A stretch of 64,000 bases of DNA from Callorhinus ursinus (GCF_003265705.1 NW_020312785.1:17062023-17126022), one strand, 5' to 3'; positions 10,441 through 24,013 are shown, counted from the first letter of the stretch. A program made the numbers and translations. The notes: generated from the letters alone by a model not told the origin.

Positions 10441-13400
10441 TAAAATATATTACTTATTAAGGAGAATTAACACTAAAACTTGCGTCTCACCTTCAAATAA
10501 TTATCTGTATTTGTGAAATTATATCATTCAGAGCTTGAAATTTGGACTATTGAAATGTCAATAAATCATAGAAATAATAAGAAAGCAATTTCAATTTGTA
10601 TAAATTAAAGGGCATCTTCCATGAAATAGGCCTTAAAATCTTCCTATAAAGCTTATGAATGAAGAGTCACTGGCCAAAAATACCGATTTCTTTTATGAGG
10701 AGATTTCAATAACTACTATAACACAGTTTTATTCTGTCATTTCAAAGAATCTAAGGCATCTTAGTTGTGAAAAGATGTGGCCAACTTAAAGTTGTTAAAT
10801 ATAGTGAGAAATAGTGGTCTTCTGTTAAAATTAACAGGAATATTCACTTCCTGTTAATTGGAATTTGCCTCCTTACTTACAACTTGCAGTGAAAAACTGT
10901 CTATATTAGTTTTTAGTTTCCTAGCAACATCCCTAAATTTTAACAGTGAATTAATGTATAAAATACATTTTTACTCTGCCTGGCATAGAAATCATTTTTT
11001 CTAGAGTATACACAGAATTATGAGAAGATGTGGCTGTCCAGTGTTACATTTTCATAATGTGACAGGTTATGTCACAGGACACAGAACAAAATGAGGAAAC
11101 ATGGTTTCTATTTTAAGAGAAAAATTGCATTAAAATTGTGATTTTCTTCTTTAGTAAATCCATTGGGTATTGCATATATACTTCACTAATTAGTTTTAAA
11201 CTGTGTATTCGAATGAATAGCTCTATTACTCCTATATGTTAACAGTTGTCTCTTGAAATAATTACTATTTAGGTTTGTAAAGTATTCATTAGATGTCTGC
11301 CAAATTACTTAAAAATCATAATAGACATTTAATGGGTGCTTTAAAACTGAAATAGAAATTACATTTGATTATAAGTAACTGTAGGTTTATAAAACTATCA
11401 TTATATGTCTATTAAGACCATTTAACTTAAGTGTTACATAATTAGAGAAGAGCCAGGATTTTAATTGCACATTTGCAAACTGCTAGCTCGCTTTGCTAAA
11501 TATTCATTTTATCCACTGCAGAAAAGTGTGAATGAGGTATGAAGATTTCATCATTTTTTTCCTTAAGCAATTTTTCCCTGCATGAGAATCCATGAGATTA
11601 GATGATCTAACAAATGCTTATTGCATGCAATAAGACCATATGCAAAAAATAAGAAATTTACATTGAACATATATCTTCATAAGAAAGATACATTTCACTT
11701 ATCCCCTCCCCACCCCCACCAAAAAAAAAAAAACAAAAAAAACTCTTGATAGGCAAGAGGTATTCCCTTTCCTGCCTTTCAGGTTACTGATTAATATCGG
11801 TGCCTGACCAAATAGCTGAGATAGAAAATAATTGATATCAAGTTATGATTCAGCACTTAGTGCTTTGGTCCTAGAAAGTACATCCCAAGTTGCCAATAGA
11901 AAAGCATAATTTCCCATTAATTACCTCACTAAGCAGTTGCTTGTTATCACAGAAGTTAAGTGGGGATTAAAAGAGACTAAATTACACTTTTATGCCTTGA
12001 AGTGCCAACTCATCTTGAAGTCAAGACTGGTACACAAAATGCAGAGACAAGATTGTAATTTGGTTGCAGGTTCAATTCAGTAGTTAAAGTGTCTCAGACG
12101 GCAGGCTTTTAGAAGCACTAAAACTCCTTTTGCAAAGGAATCCACTTTTAATTCTTCAGTGTATCTCCATTAGACACCTGAGGTTGCCTCTTGTAAACCT
12201 AAGGAGTAAAACATTCTGCTGAGAGGAAATTTATTTATATATCATTTCTTGTCTGAATCCTTTTTCTCCTTGGAAACATTTGCATTTAAACAAGCTTTTG
12301 ATTTCTTTGGAATCCATCTGCCTACACTTACCCTATTTTTTACCCCTGAGTAAACATCACCTGTGAAGTATGTTGTAAATACTGTTGCCGCTCCATTTTC
12401 TAAATGTTGTACCTATCCAGTTAAAGTCAGCGTGCTGATTGAATTTGACGCATCTTACTCAGAACATGGCACTAGAATTTTTGGTCTCTCCATGCAAACT
12501 TGGTTAGTCCTGAGACAGTAGGATTCAAAACCCAGTATCTTTGGATTCATTAAAAATAAAAAAAATAACAAAGGGGAAGAGAGCTTAGACCAAACAACAG
12601 TACATACTTTAATTTTCATGGCAATGCACTGAATTTCTCCATCTCATCACAATTTCCTAAATTTAAGTTATTCCAGATCTCAAGAAGTCCCCTACATTTT
12701 TTTTTTTAATTTTTGGCTATCTTCTCACTTAAATTATTACAAAAAGTAAAATCTTCAGGGCCAACTCACCACTTTAGCCTCAACCCTTGGCTGGGACTAG
12801 TCATAGGGTCATGTTTGGCGAGTTCTAGTTAGTTCCATGTGTGTTAGACATGATTAAAGTCCAATGTTCTACATTCAAAAGGAAATACTTCTCTTGGAAA
12901 ATTAATTTGAATTTGTTGCTAATATTTTTTTTTAAAATGGAAACTTTAATAACAAAAAAAATCTACATTTCTTTTGATTTGTTCAATACGGGAAGATGAA
13001 CTGCATGAGAATTTCCGCGAATTTGTTGGCCATTCTCCATTGTCCTAGGCAGAGTGTCAAATCACATCAATCCTTATTATCACTTCAGTGGCAATGAGGC
13101 TGAAACCTGCCAATTGTAATCACACTTGCATTATCATTTTTCTACACATAAATCATTTAATTAATTTACAGGGCTTGTTTCTCCCCTGTGACTGTAACTT
13201 GTTTCTCCTCCCTTTGACACCTGATAACCTCAAGGCTCTAGGCTGACTAAAAAAGTATATTTACTATGAAACAGAAGTTTCCTTTAAATTATACCAGTTC
13301 CCCAAAAGGGGCTCTAGCAATGTGTTCACATCAATTTGTTTCTTAAAATCTGCAAAAATGAGATATTTTTTTTCTTTTTTGACAAGGTCCCTGGAAAATT

Positions 13401-14059
13401 ATGTAAGCTTCAGGCCTCACAAAACCTGGATCCAACATTGGCTGTGTAAAAATGAAATTCTAATCACAGTTACCAGCAGAACAGAGTAAAAATTTCTAAT
13501 GACAGCTTTTTTTTAATCTCCCAGGAGATAGTCTTTGATAAATCTGACAAATTGATGACACGATACTTTCCTGAAGAATTTGAAGAAAAATGAAATAGAG
13601 GTATCATTTGCCTACACAACATGTTATTTTTTCTGCAGACATAAAAAGGTTAGTTCTGACCTCTTTGTCAATAACAAGTCAGAAATAGGGTCTCATGGAA
13701 ATTAAGAATTAGGCTTGTGTATGAAAGTACCATTTTAATGAGTCTGGGAAGGAGGCATTCTGTTTCCACTTTTATCTGGCTCTCGTTTACAATTCGTTTT
13801 TGTGGATAATGTCTGATAGTCAATGTATTTAAAGCAGATAGATGTTTGTATATTTTTAAGCTATAGGAGGGAATGAGAGGAGATATCTATATAAAACCAA
13901 ATACAATCTTTCAGCTCAGTAAGTTGTAGAAATGTTTTCCTATAATTATTCAAAGATATTCATTCTTTTTGAAGCAGTACATTGGTACTCTTAGGAGTTG
14001 AGAAACAAACCAAAAAAGAAAGAACTGAAGATGAGATTAAATAATTTAGAAACTTGTTT
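10441..14059. other. 3.6 kb repeat-poor stretch
   Basis: No interspersed repeat or gene that I can recognise. It is AT-rich with normal complexity and short homopolymers only (for example 11721-11742, A-rich, following a C-rich run at 11703-11720). No ORF above 60 codons. Complexity is highest between about 12000 and 13300. It could hold conserved non-coding elements, but sequence alone cannot show that. Confidence 0.55.
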
Positions 14060-14855
14060 TTTATTAAGTATATTTAAGCTTTTTCATTATGGCATACATA
14101 GAGAGAAGGAGAGATATAAAAAATATATGGCTTGTTAACAGATCATGAAGCTGACACATCCATGTAACTGTCACAGTAATTCAAAAATCAGAGCATTACT
14201 AACCCCTACAAGCCCCCTTCCTAACCCCTTCCACTTTACTTCTTACCCTCCTCTTCATAGTAACCACTCTCCTGACTTAACATCATGGAATTGTTTTGCC
14301 TGTTTGAACTTCATCAAAGTTGAATACAGCACTGTGTATTATTTGGGTATGAATGCAAACAACATTCTCATATGCAGGTACTTTCTTGAATACACGTATG
14401 AATATTGTTGTAAAGAACATATATGCCACATATTTATTTATGTTTTGTGTACACCTAGCACTTTACATAATACTGTATAGTGAGAACTTATGTTCAAATT
14501 TGGTAGATAATTACAGGCAATTTTCCATAGCAATTGTGCCAATTTACATTCCCCAAAACTGTGAATAAGAGTTCCAGTTTCCACATCCTGGCTCCTACTT
14601 GATATTGTCTACTTTTCTTTATTTGCATTACTATTTTTATTATTAATTTTTATTTTAGCTATTCCAGTGGAGATGTACTGGTATTAAAATTGCATTTCGG
14701 TAATTACTAATAAAATTGAGTATATTTACATGTTTATTAGCCATTTGGATATCATATTTTTTGAGGAACTGTTAAGTCTTTCTTAAAAGCTCATTTTCAT
14801 TTGGACTTGCCTGTTTGTTTCCTTATATTTATTTGGAAATAATTTTAAATTTACA
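14060..14855 (-). mobile_element. Old L1 (L1M/L1ME-type) relic
   Basis: Reversed L1 3' UTR and ORF2 end: the 'cctccccttcatagtaaccactctcctga' type segment near 14230-14275, 'gtgccaatttacattcccc..aactgtgaataagagttccagtttccacatcctgg' near 14535-14590, and 'ttattagccatttggatatcatattttttgaggaa' near 14735-14768. ORFs of 111 and 71 codons on the plus strand here are antisense noise. Confidence 0.65.
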
Positions 14856-14865
14856 AAACAATTTC

Positions 14866-15055
14866 TTTTTTTTAATTTTATTTATTTATTTGACAGAGAC
14901 ACAGCGAGAGAGGGAACACGAGCAGGGGGAGTGGGAGAGAGAGAAGCCGGCTTCCCGCCGAGCAGGGAGCCCGAGGCGGGACTCGATCCCAGGACCCTGG
15001 GATCATGACCTGAGCGGAAGGCAGACGCTTAAAGACTGAGCCACCCAGGCGCCCC
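14866..15055 (-). mobile_element. CAN-SINE (SINEC)
   Basis: Full-length with head ending GAGCCACCCAGGCGCCCC. The target duplication AAACAATTTC is perfect over 10 bases (14856-14865 and 15057-15066). It landed in old repeat sequence that continues on both sides. Confidence 0.95.
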
Positions 15056-15240
15056 GAAACAATTTCAAAACAACTAAAGAACAAAGAGTTTCCTTATACC
15101 TTTCCCTCAACTTTCCCTAATATTAACATCTTATATAACCATGGTACATTTATCAAAATGAAGAAAGTAATATTGATGTAATAATGTTAACTAAACCTCA
15201 GACTTTATTCCATTGTCACCAGTTTTTTTCACTAATGAAC
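15056..15240. mobile_element. Old interspersed-repeat remnant
   Basis: Continues the sequence broken by the SINE at 14866. The phrases 'cttatacctttccctcaactttccctaatattaacatctta' and 'aaccatggtacatttatcaaaatgaag' are wording I recall from an old L1-associated mammalian repeat. Family and strand not assigned. Confidence 0.4.
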
Positions 15241-15999
15241 TGAATAATCTATCAATGATCCATGAATTATGCAGTTTTACGTGTGCGTGATAGAGACGGA
15301 TACTCTTCCCTATTCTGCAGGAGCCCTGGGTCCTATTCTCTGTAATCTGTTCAGGTGTTTCCCTCCCTCCTTCTTCCCAGCCTTGAGGAGCTTGCTCACA
15401 TGCACATCATGATCATTACTCTCCTGAATAATATAGGTGTACAGGCGACACTCCAGTGTTTTCTCTCTCTCTTTTTCTCTCTTCCACCCCCTTCTCTTTC
15501 TATCTTTCTCTCTTTCTCTTTCTCTCTCTCTTCCTCTCTCTCTGCTGAATTCTCTCCAGCACTCAGGTCTATGAACACTACCCAAAATCCCAAGATGGTC
15601 TCCCTTGTGCCCCAGCTCTGTGTCCAAAACAATTCAGGATATCTTCTAAGTTCTCTTATCTTTCTTCACAATATTCTGGAAAATCCATCAAGGCAGGAAC
15701 ACCATAATCATCAGGTTCCACAGATTAGTTTCCTGTCTCTTGAGATCACTATGCTAAGTTTACTGATATCTGACGTCTTGAAAACTGCTTTATCATATAT
15801 TTTATAATTGATTCAGGGCAGGAGTATAAATCCACTTCTGTAACTCCATCTTACCTAGAAACATAATGTCATTCTCTTAGTTAAGATTTGCTTTATTACC
15901 ATAATATTCAATTATGTAAATATTTTAGAACATAAAACTTTACTTTTTTCCTGAAAATAACAATTGGGGGGTCTAGGAATTCTTATTCTGAATAAATTA
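15241..15999. other. Unassigned sequence with a CT-rich tract
   Basis: A CT microsatellite-like tract fills 15452-15545 and keeps frames open on both strands (150 codons on plus, 105 and 78 on minus). The rest is unassigned. No codon-bias, domain or splice evidence for a gene. Confidence 0.55.
15452..15545. repeat. Imperfect (CT)n/(TTTCTC)n tract
   Basis: Nearly pure pyrimidine on the plus strand for about 90 bp. It creates the Ser/Leu/Phe-rich artefact ORF on the plus strand and the Arg/Glu-rich ones on the minus strand. Confidence 0.9.
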
Positions 16000-16002
16000 A
16001 AC

Positions 16003-16200
16003 CTTTTTTTTAAGATTTTATTTATTTATTTGACAGAGAGAGAGAGACAGTGAGAGAGGGAACACGAACTGGGGGAGTGGGAGAGGGAGAATCAGACCTC
16101 CCGGTGAGCAGGGAGGCCGATGCAGGGCCAATCCCAGGACTCTAGGATTATGACCTGAGCCGAAGGCAAACGCTTAATGACTGAGCCACCCGGGCGCCCC
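16003..16200 (-). mobile_element. CAN-SINE (SINEC)
   Basis: Full-length with head ending GAGCCACCCGGGCGCCCC. The target duplication (15989-16005 and 16202-16218, TGAATAAATTAAACCTT) differs at one of 17 bases. Confidence 0.94.
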
Positions 16201-16430
16201 ATGAATAAGTTAAACCTTGATAAAGAAGATCCACAAACAGTATATTGATCAACACCTATGTAAGTACAGGTTACTATCAGAGTATGAAAGAGCAATTTTA
16301 AATTAAATTAATTGTTCTGGAAGGAATTCCTGAAAACTGTGATACTTTAGCTAAATTTTGAAAGATATTTAAATGTGAACTAGAGAAAGAAAAAAAAAAG
16401 AGCAATAAATTAAGTTGAAAAGATAGCACA

Positions 16431-16632
16431 GGGCGCCTGGGTGGCTCAGTCGTTAAGCGTCTGCCTTCCGCTCAGGTCATGATCCCAGGGTCCTGGGATC
16501 GAGTCCCGCATCGGGCTCCCTGCTCTGCGGGAAGCCTGCTTCTCCCTCTCCCACTCCCCCTGCTTGTGTTCCTGCTCTCGCTGTCTCTCTCTGTCAAATA
16601 AATAAATAAAATCTTTAAAAAAAAAAAAAAGC
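16431..16632 (+). mobile_element. CAN-SINE (SINEC)
   Basis: Full-length, head GGGCGCCTGGGTGGCTCAG to poly-A at 16615-16630. Close to the young consensus type. The target duplication is short (GCACAG on both sides) and uncertain. Confidence 0.95.
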
Positions 16633-18529
16633 ACAGAAGATTCATATACTACCATGAGATGCTACTGCAAGTGGTTTAATAGAGTAGAATAACAAATATC
16701 TAGAAAATGCCAACAGAAGCTAATTAAAAAATCAGTAGAGGAGATTAAATTCAACTTGGCTGGAGAGGATGTACACGTAGAAATTCCCATCGAATCCCCT
16801 GCCTCTCCCTTCATGTTGAATTTATCTGCTTAAAGTGTGTCTGACAAGTTCCCTTGAACCACTGTCACTCCGATACCTTTCAATACATATCCCCAGAAAT
16901 GTTTTTGGGGTTTTATTTAATTGCAGAGAAGTTTTCATTCTATAACCTTAAATAAGAATGGATAAAAGCCTACATTCTTCCTAAATATTAGGAGGAAGGA
17001 AGGTTAGTTTAGATATTTTTAGTTTTAAGGTCTCTAGGAGTATACTCTTTATTACTATCTCTTGAAATTACCTGCCCTATGTCTTTAAAAGAATGGGCAG
17101 ACAAGAAATTGTAATGTATCAGTGGTTTTATTATATCTAAAATGTAATGAAATAAACAAAATCATAGAATTTTCCCTAAGACGCTTTATGCTGTGTCCAG
17201 TAATTAAAATGCTTTATTTTGAATTGCTTACAGTTCATTTTTTAACCCTTTGGCTATGATTTTGTGTGTCTTTACAACTGGGCATTGATTGCACTATTTA
17301 GAAATCGTTTTTCAGTGGTAAGTAAAGGGTTACTTATCATGATCTGAGTTTTCCTAACTTCCTTAAAGACAATGTAGGCTGAGAAGATGACTTTTGACAG
17401 TTATATTTGAGTTGACACAAAGAAGACTAGAAATTTACTTCTGTAATGAATTGTGCAATATTTCCTTTTAATGTGTCAACTCCTCTCTTTAATACTGCAA
17501 TTTATCCATCAAAGCCAGTTCATAAAAAGAAAAATAAATTTTATGTAAAAGTAAAGTGGGGTATTAAAATTCACTTGTTGAATGTACCTGTATTTTAAAA
17601 GAAACTGACAGATTATAGAGTTGAAAAATAAACCAAATCCCACTGCTAATTAGTGACAATTGCTGATAAAGCAGTATGTGTGTGTGCGTGTGTGTGTGTT
17701 GTTTTGTTAGACTTTACCACACCTCTGCCATGTTTTAAAATCTATAGTATGGTTATCGTGGGAGATCTTATGGCCCAAATTGAAAGTGGTGAAGGAAACA
17801 GCAGGAAAAGTGTGTGGAAAAGTTTGGACAGAATTATTTTCTGAACCATAGAACCTGTTGATCTCAAGATTTCCAATAGATCACATTGTAACTTAGCTAT
17901 TAAATCATTCAGGAATAATCTTCTAGGAGGAATGACAACCATGCCATCCCTTAGCATACATTGCTTGTTACACACTTTTCATGATTCTTTGTGTTCTGTT
18001 ATTATCCTTCTCAGTGTCCATTTTGCCAGACAAAACGGTGCTTTGGGGTTTTAAAATGGGAAATGAAAATCTATTTATAGATTGCTAAAAAGATATCCCT
18101 ATCTGCAAACATATCCTGATGTGCTAGTCACCTTTGCAGCTTAAAAAACAAGTCCCCATATTTCAGTGTCTAATGGTAAATATTTATTTCTTGATTACAC
18201 TGTTTAAGAATCACTGGCCAATTGTTTTTTCCATTGTTTTTGAAGTAACCTGAAATTTTTTCCAGGAATTGAGCTGGTGCAATTATAAGGCTCCCCTCAA
18301 TTGTTTCCATTCTCTTAGTAACTATAGTGCTGCACTGTCTATTGCCCACTTATAAAAAATAATATTTCATATATTTGGTCCCGTTGTTTGTTAAGTTTGA
18401 CAGGAAAATCCTATCTCTGTTAATTTACCTTGACTTGCAGGGGTCAGCCATCTTATTTTAAATGATTTATGGGGGAAAAATATAGAGATGAACCCACTTA
18501 AACACATCTTGGAATGAAAATTACAACAT
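16633..18529. other. Unassigned repeat-poor stretch
   Basis: No named repeat or gene. It contains a TG-rich microsatellite at 17674-17700. ORFs of 63-81 codons lack any domain. Confidence 0.5.
17674..17700. repeat. (TG)n microsatellite
   Basis: About 12 TG units interrupted once by GC. Confidence 0.9.
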
Positions 18530-19090
18530 AAGTTTCCAGTATACGTGACCTTAACCAAATGATCAAAATTAATATTATCAGTAATAGAATGTATAAATAT
18601 CATGTGCCTCCTGATATAAAATACCAAGAAAGACACAGAATCACTTCTGTAGTACTCTTGTCAAAAATATATAACTTGATTTTAATTATGAACAAATACC
18701 AGACATGGAGGGATATTCTATTAAATATTGGGCCAATATTCTTCAAATGTTTCAATATCATAAAAACAAAAGACAAGGAACTGTTCTAGACTGAAAGAAA
18801 CTAAGAATAAATGACGACAGAATGCAATGTGCGATCTGGGAAGGTCTTTATTAGGACAAATGTTGCCTTTGAATAAGGTCAATAGGGTGAAGAATATTGT
18901 TACATCAGTGCTCATATCCCAGTTTCAATCATTACACTGTGGTTATGAACATTGCTACCATTTGGAGAAGCAGCATGAAGTGTATCTGGGAATTCTTTGT
19001 ACCATTTCTACTCTGTATGTATTCTTTTCTGTGCATCAAAAGTTATTTCAAAATGGAAATTCAAAATTCCAAAATAAATACAAAGCAAAA
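18530..19090 (+). mobile_element. Old L1M-type 3' UTR
   Basis: Shares its plan with the segment at 57480-58560: a phrase about 'gagggatattctattaaatat' (18709), 'catcagaaaaacaa'-like wording at 18759, 'aagaataaatgacgacagaatgcaatgtg' near 18803, then 'ggttatgaac' near 18942. This order is the 3' UTR of an old L1 family. The three overlapping ORFs here (64-93 codons) are chance. Confidence 0.6.
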
Positions 19091-21571
19091 TATTCCAATA
19101 TAAAATGAAGCTACAAAAGGCGAAAATATCCCAGGGCATTGAATTATTCTTGTGTCCTGTTCCTGGAAGAACCATTTCTACTGACAATATCACTAATGCC
19201 TTGGGACACTTCCACCCCTTGCTCGTTCTCTAAGATGCCTACCTTTCTATTCCATTATTAGTGCTGTATACACTCTCCTACGTCCTATCTTTTGTGTTAA
19301 AGTGCAGTCTGTAATTATAAAGCCATACTTCCAAGGCTGACAATGATCACATTTTTTTGTCTGACTTATGAAAAGTTTATCCTCAGTGCAAAAGAAGCAA
19401 CTTTTCTATATCCCTATATTTTATCCTCCTCTAAATTCTAGATAATTATGTTAGTTAAAATAAAGTGAGTTTAAACATAGTTTTCAAGAGTTAGTGTGGT
19501 AAATTCACTCCATACCATTAATTTAATATTTTCAATATGTATGTTCTCTGTCAAAAAAGCTACTTGCTAAGTACGGGATGGCACTTTGAAAGTAATGCCA
19601 ACTGCCTCTTTATCATGAGACAGTGAATTAGCTTTAAGTTCAACTGTGAGCTCCAGAAAATGATGTCTTCCACATGTTAGAACATTGCTTCACTTTCTCA
19701 GAAACGTGGTGGTCTAGAGCTCATCGTGCAGCTCCACAAGCATCATTGACCCCGTGTGTGTTGTTGTTCAGCTGTCTTCAATCTTTAGCTCCCATCTTGG
19801 GGTCCAGAGTGACTTCTCTAATGCTAGTCATTATGCTATCATTCCAGCTTTCAAGAAGGAAGATAGGAAAAAAGAAGGTTACCCCTTCATAGAAATAGCT
19901 TGCACATTTGTTTATGTCCCATTGGCCAGAAATTAATTGCCAGGTCACAGTCAAACACCAAGGAGACCAGGAAGTGCTGTCTCTTCAGGGCAGCCATGTA
20001 CAAGTGTGTTCTATTACTCTCTAAAGGTAGAATAGATACTGGGGAACAGTCAGCAGTTCTTGCAAAATGTACAAAATAGAATAGATAGAAAGATCAAAAG
20101 ATCTGTAAATGATCCAAGTAAGAATATTTTCGTGCATAATTTTCCAATAATTTATCACTTAAAATGTTATGGAATAACCTTTCCCTTTTGTACAAAACAG
20201 CAAAAATATTGTCACTTACTGATAGTATCTTAATCGTCACCCATCTCCACATTTAAAATTCTACTTCAGATGTTTATTCACTTAAACTAAAAATCCGTAA
20301 GACGATGAAAAAGAAGTATTGCCTTTCATTATTCTAGAAGTTAACACAGTCCTGGGGCAGAAAAACAGTTATTACAAGTAAATATTTGACAAAACCATTG
20401 AATGTGTCCAAATTGTATGGTGCTGAACACATTTATTAGGGAATCTTATTTGCAGATCATTGTGCACAAATCCGATTTTTTTTCTATCCTATCATCTCTT
20501 GGACAGCTTCACAGTACATGCCGTAGAAATATGTCATTATAGACTTTAATTGCATGCACTTTATGGTCGCTGCCAACATAAGGGTAAAAAGATTAATCAC
20601 TTTGGCAGTCAGTGAACATACTAGGGCCTTTTAAAGATTTTGATCTTACTCATTTTTCCAAAAGGTTCATTTGAATGCACAGAAGTGCATTTTGATTGAC
20701 TACCTTCTCCACTATTTCCACAGTCAAACTAAAAGCCAAGACATTTATCAACAAGAGGAAAAACCCATTTGGAACACAACACACCTGGGAGTAAAAACAC
20801 TGAATAAAACTAGCAGTTGCTGTTGAAAGAACTTTGCATTGTTTTTAATAAAATGGCAAAGAAATGCCCTATAGTAAGTAAGGTAAGTCATTTTTCCAAA
20901 AAAGCATGGTTATATATGTTTAGAAACAAAAGTTATGAAGGTATTAGAGCATGCTTTATGCTTTTAAGATGACCTTAAACAAAAGTGCAAGAAGCTGCTC
21001 TAGCAAAAGTTGAACTGAGCAGTAAGCATAACTTTCTGTAGATTTAAGAAAAAAAAATGTTCTGTGATAAATTCTCTGCTCATGTCTATGATCCTTAGTT
21101 ATCTACAATGCTTTCAATTTTCTGGAACACTTTTCCTGCATTATTCTAAGTAATTTCCATTACTATAGAGGGAAATATATATTATCAAAAGCAATGTCCA
21201 TTCCTGGTGCCACTTCTAGGATCTTAGTCAAAGCTTGGCAACTAATCATAGACTCCTGTCATTTAAAATAGATTCCAGGATTTCATTTCTGCTATGTCCA
21301 GTCATGTCAACCATACTTACTTCTAGTTTACTGAATGGAAAGGCTTGCAATAGTTTACAATATTGATTGATCTATGAATGGGAAATTCTATCCCATGACT
21401 AGAGAAAACAATCAAATGTGAAGGATGCCACAGTTGACAAATAAGATCAGAGCATAATAGATCTAAATCTTACCTCTGTGGGGTCAAACTGTCACATTTG
21501 CCCTATGGGAAAACTTCAACCTTTCTAGCATAGTTGTTCCAGGTAACAACTAAGGGAAAATGTTACCAAAT
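19091..21571. other. 2.5 kb repeat-poor stretch
   Basis: No recognisable transposon, microsatellite or gene. Normal complexity. It could be unique sequence; its function, if any, is unknown. Confidence 0.5.
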
Positions 21572-21746
21572 ATTTTTTTTAAGATTTTATTTACTTGAGA
21601 GAGGGAGAGAGCACAGAGGGAGAGGGAGAGGGTGAAGTAGACTCCGCAATGAGCAGGGAGCCTGATGTGGGCCTCAATCCCAGGACCCCAAGATCATGAC
21701 CTGAGCCGAAGGCAGACACTTAACCGACTGAGCCACCCAAGCACCC
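21572..21746 (-). mobile_element. CAN-SINE (SINEC), short body
   Basis: Poly-T, ATTTTATTTACTTGAGAGAGG, GA-rich body, then head ending GAGCCACCCAAGCACCC. It is about 175 bp because the GA-rich body is shortened. The flanks give only a loose duplication (ACCAAATATT against ATCAAAATATT). Confidence 0.9.
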
Positions 21747-23448
21747 TATATATCAAAATATTTCAAGTAGCACCTCAGATTACCTAACTTCTATTCCCAC
21801 AGAGATAAGGCTTGACCCACAGATCAAAGATTGAAATCCCTTTTTAGAACATTATAAAATGAAATAAGTCCCTTGGAGAGGTTGGCAAATCTTAAATGAT
21901 AGAGAAAAGATATTAATAATGTGATTTGAGAGTTCTCTGACATATCAGTAAGTCATTGCCTGATAATGATTAACTAAATGATTTTGTGGCTAAATAGGGG
22001 ATGAGCCCAAACTGTGAACAGTCTCCTCTAGCTTTATTTTTTCATGCTAAATAGTTTTCTTGAAAATTCAAGTGAACATTGGAAACCTCTGAGACCACAT
22101 ATCCAAATATCAGCCTTATGAATAAGCAAATTCTTCCCTTATTCTGAAGGAACCATGTTTTCCATAGATACAATCCCCTCATTACAATTATCAGTGTCCT
22201 TTTACAACTTCCTTGGCCACCTTGTTCAATCTGTATTGTTGGAAGTTACTACACACAAGAGCTGGCTCATTCAATTTTCATTTAAGAAATAATGTCCGCA
22301 TAGCCCCAAACTGCCCATATATTATGGAGCACCGTCTTTACAAGGAGAGCATTCAGAACAAGATCTAACTGATTCACCCTGGAGAAGAGCCTGATAACAC
22401 TTCCAGTGAATAGAGAGACCACTTTTATGTATTGTTACAGATTGATCAGTGAGAAGTGTAGCCTTTGACTTTTTTCTTATTTCACTTAATTTCTGAAACA
22501 TCTGATCTCTCAAAATCATAGACCCAAGTTGATGCCCTAATTTCAACGTCCACATATATTCCATTATAGAAGTTTAAAAAATGTATCTGTCACCCTGAAA
22601 AAAAAAAAAAAGAAACAGTTTCTGGGAATCCAGTCTCAATCTCACCATTTTCCTCTGGAAGCACAAACAAAATGATGCATTTTTATAGAAGTGCCTTACC
22701 ATCTGCCACAACTATACTGGGTTAAACATGGTGAAAGCGGTCTGAATGACTTATTACAGTTTCAGTCTTGCTCAAATATATATTCTCTACATGCAAATTT
22801 CTCTGCATCTTTGAGCCAAAAAATAGCAATTCAGAATCTGTGCCAATTATTTTGCAATGCATAGTAACCTTAGATATGTCACCAACCAGCACAACATTTT
22901 GCCTATTCAAAACTGTACTGGTGTAAGGATGTCAGACCGCCACTGAACACTAAAGTTAAATGGGAGTAGAGACGCAAACGCTCACTTTGAGTGATTGCAA
23001 TGGGTGCAGACTGCTTTGGGAGCACGGCAAGGTCATTCTGAGATGTAGGCAAGAGGAAGATGACTTGGAATTTAATATGAGCCAGAACCCCATTTTGTAC
23101 AAAATGAACAAATAAACATCACACATATGTACCAACTTGTGCCCCTTGCATTTTAGAAATTTGACTTCTTGGAAAAGACAAACTGTTCATTGTTGTGTTA
23201 TCAGAATAATTTTAAAAAATCACCAATATTCAAAATGAAACTTTCTATAATTATAGAGGCCAAAGACAGAAAACAGCCAGAGTATTAGGTAAAAATATTT
23301 TTTAATTGGGTTGCTTCTCTAAACAGGCATCACTGTATTTTTCGGTCCTTATTATTATAAACAAGACAGCTTCAATGTTAAGCTATTTCAAACTTTACTT
23401 TAAACAGACTTTACTTTAAATCTGTGCATTTAATAAAGAATTTATTTA
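21747..23448. other. Unassigned sequence
   Basis: No named repeat or gene. An 80-codon minus-strand ORF at 22322-22564 and a 62-codon one at 22722-22910 have no recognisable feature. Confidence 0.5.
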
Positions 23449-23652
23449 GGGGCACCTGGATGGCTCAGTCGGTTAAGCATCTGCCTTTGACTTAGGTCAT
23501 GATTCCAGGGTCCTGTGATCTAGCCCTGCGTAGGGCTCCCTGCTCAGCGGGGAGTCTGTTTCTTCCTCTCCCTCTGCCCCTCCGCCCTGCTCATGCTCTC
23601 TCCCTTGCTCTGCTCCTCTCTCTCAAATAAATAAATAAAATCTTTAAAAAAA
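23449..23652 (+). mobile_element. CAN-SINE, older type
   Basis: Head GGGGCACCTGGATGGCTCAG, more diverged than most copies here, with a CAAATAAATAAATAAAATC tail. The target duplication AATAAAGAA lies at 23432-23440 and about 23652-23660. Confidence 0.93.
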
Positions 23653-23814
23653 TAAAGAACTCCTTTAATGAACAGTGACAACTACTTTTCCAAATCTATT
23701 GTTATCATAGATTTTCCTTTTCAAATGTTAGGTAATCCTTGACGTTAAAAAAAAAAAAAACCTGCATGTCACTATCCCTCAAATATCCACCAAGTGTTAT
23801 TGATTATCTATTTT

Positions 23815-24013
23815 TCTTTTTTAAAGATTTTATTTATTTATTTGATAGAGAGAGACACAGTGAGAGAGAAAATACAAGCAGAGGGAGTGGGAGAGGGAGA
23901 AAGAAGCAGGCTTCCTGCCGAGCAGGGAGCCCGATATGGGACTCGATCCCAGGACCCTGGGACCATGACCTGAGCTGAAGGCAGATGCTTAACGACCGAG
24001 CCACCAGACGCCC
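23815..24013 (-). mobile_element. CAN-SINE (SINEC)
   Basis: Full-length, with a one-base deletion in the head (CCACCAGACGCCC). The target duplication TGATTATCTATTTTTCT is perfect over 17 bases (23801-23817 and 24014-24030), one of the cleanest in the window. Confidence 0.96.

Noticed and set aside
14145..14480. 111-codon plus-strand ORF
   Set aside because: Antisense to an old L1 relic; another frame (14353-14568) is also open, and no protein family is recognisable.
15355..15807. 150-codon plus-strand ORF, the longest outside L1
   Set aside because: It crosses a CT microsatellite that also keeps two minus-strand frames open. Its residues are mostly Leu/Ser/Phe, and there is no domain, intron signal or codon bias.
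22322..22564. 80-codon minus-strand ORF in non-repeat sequence
   Set aside because: No domain, no conserved-looking composition, no splice or promoter evidence.
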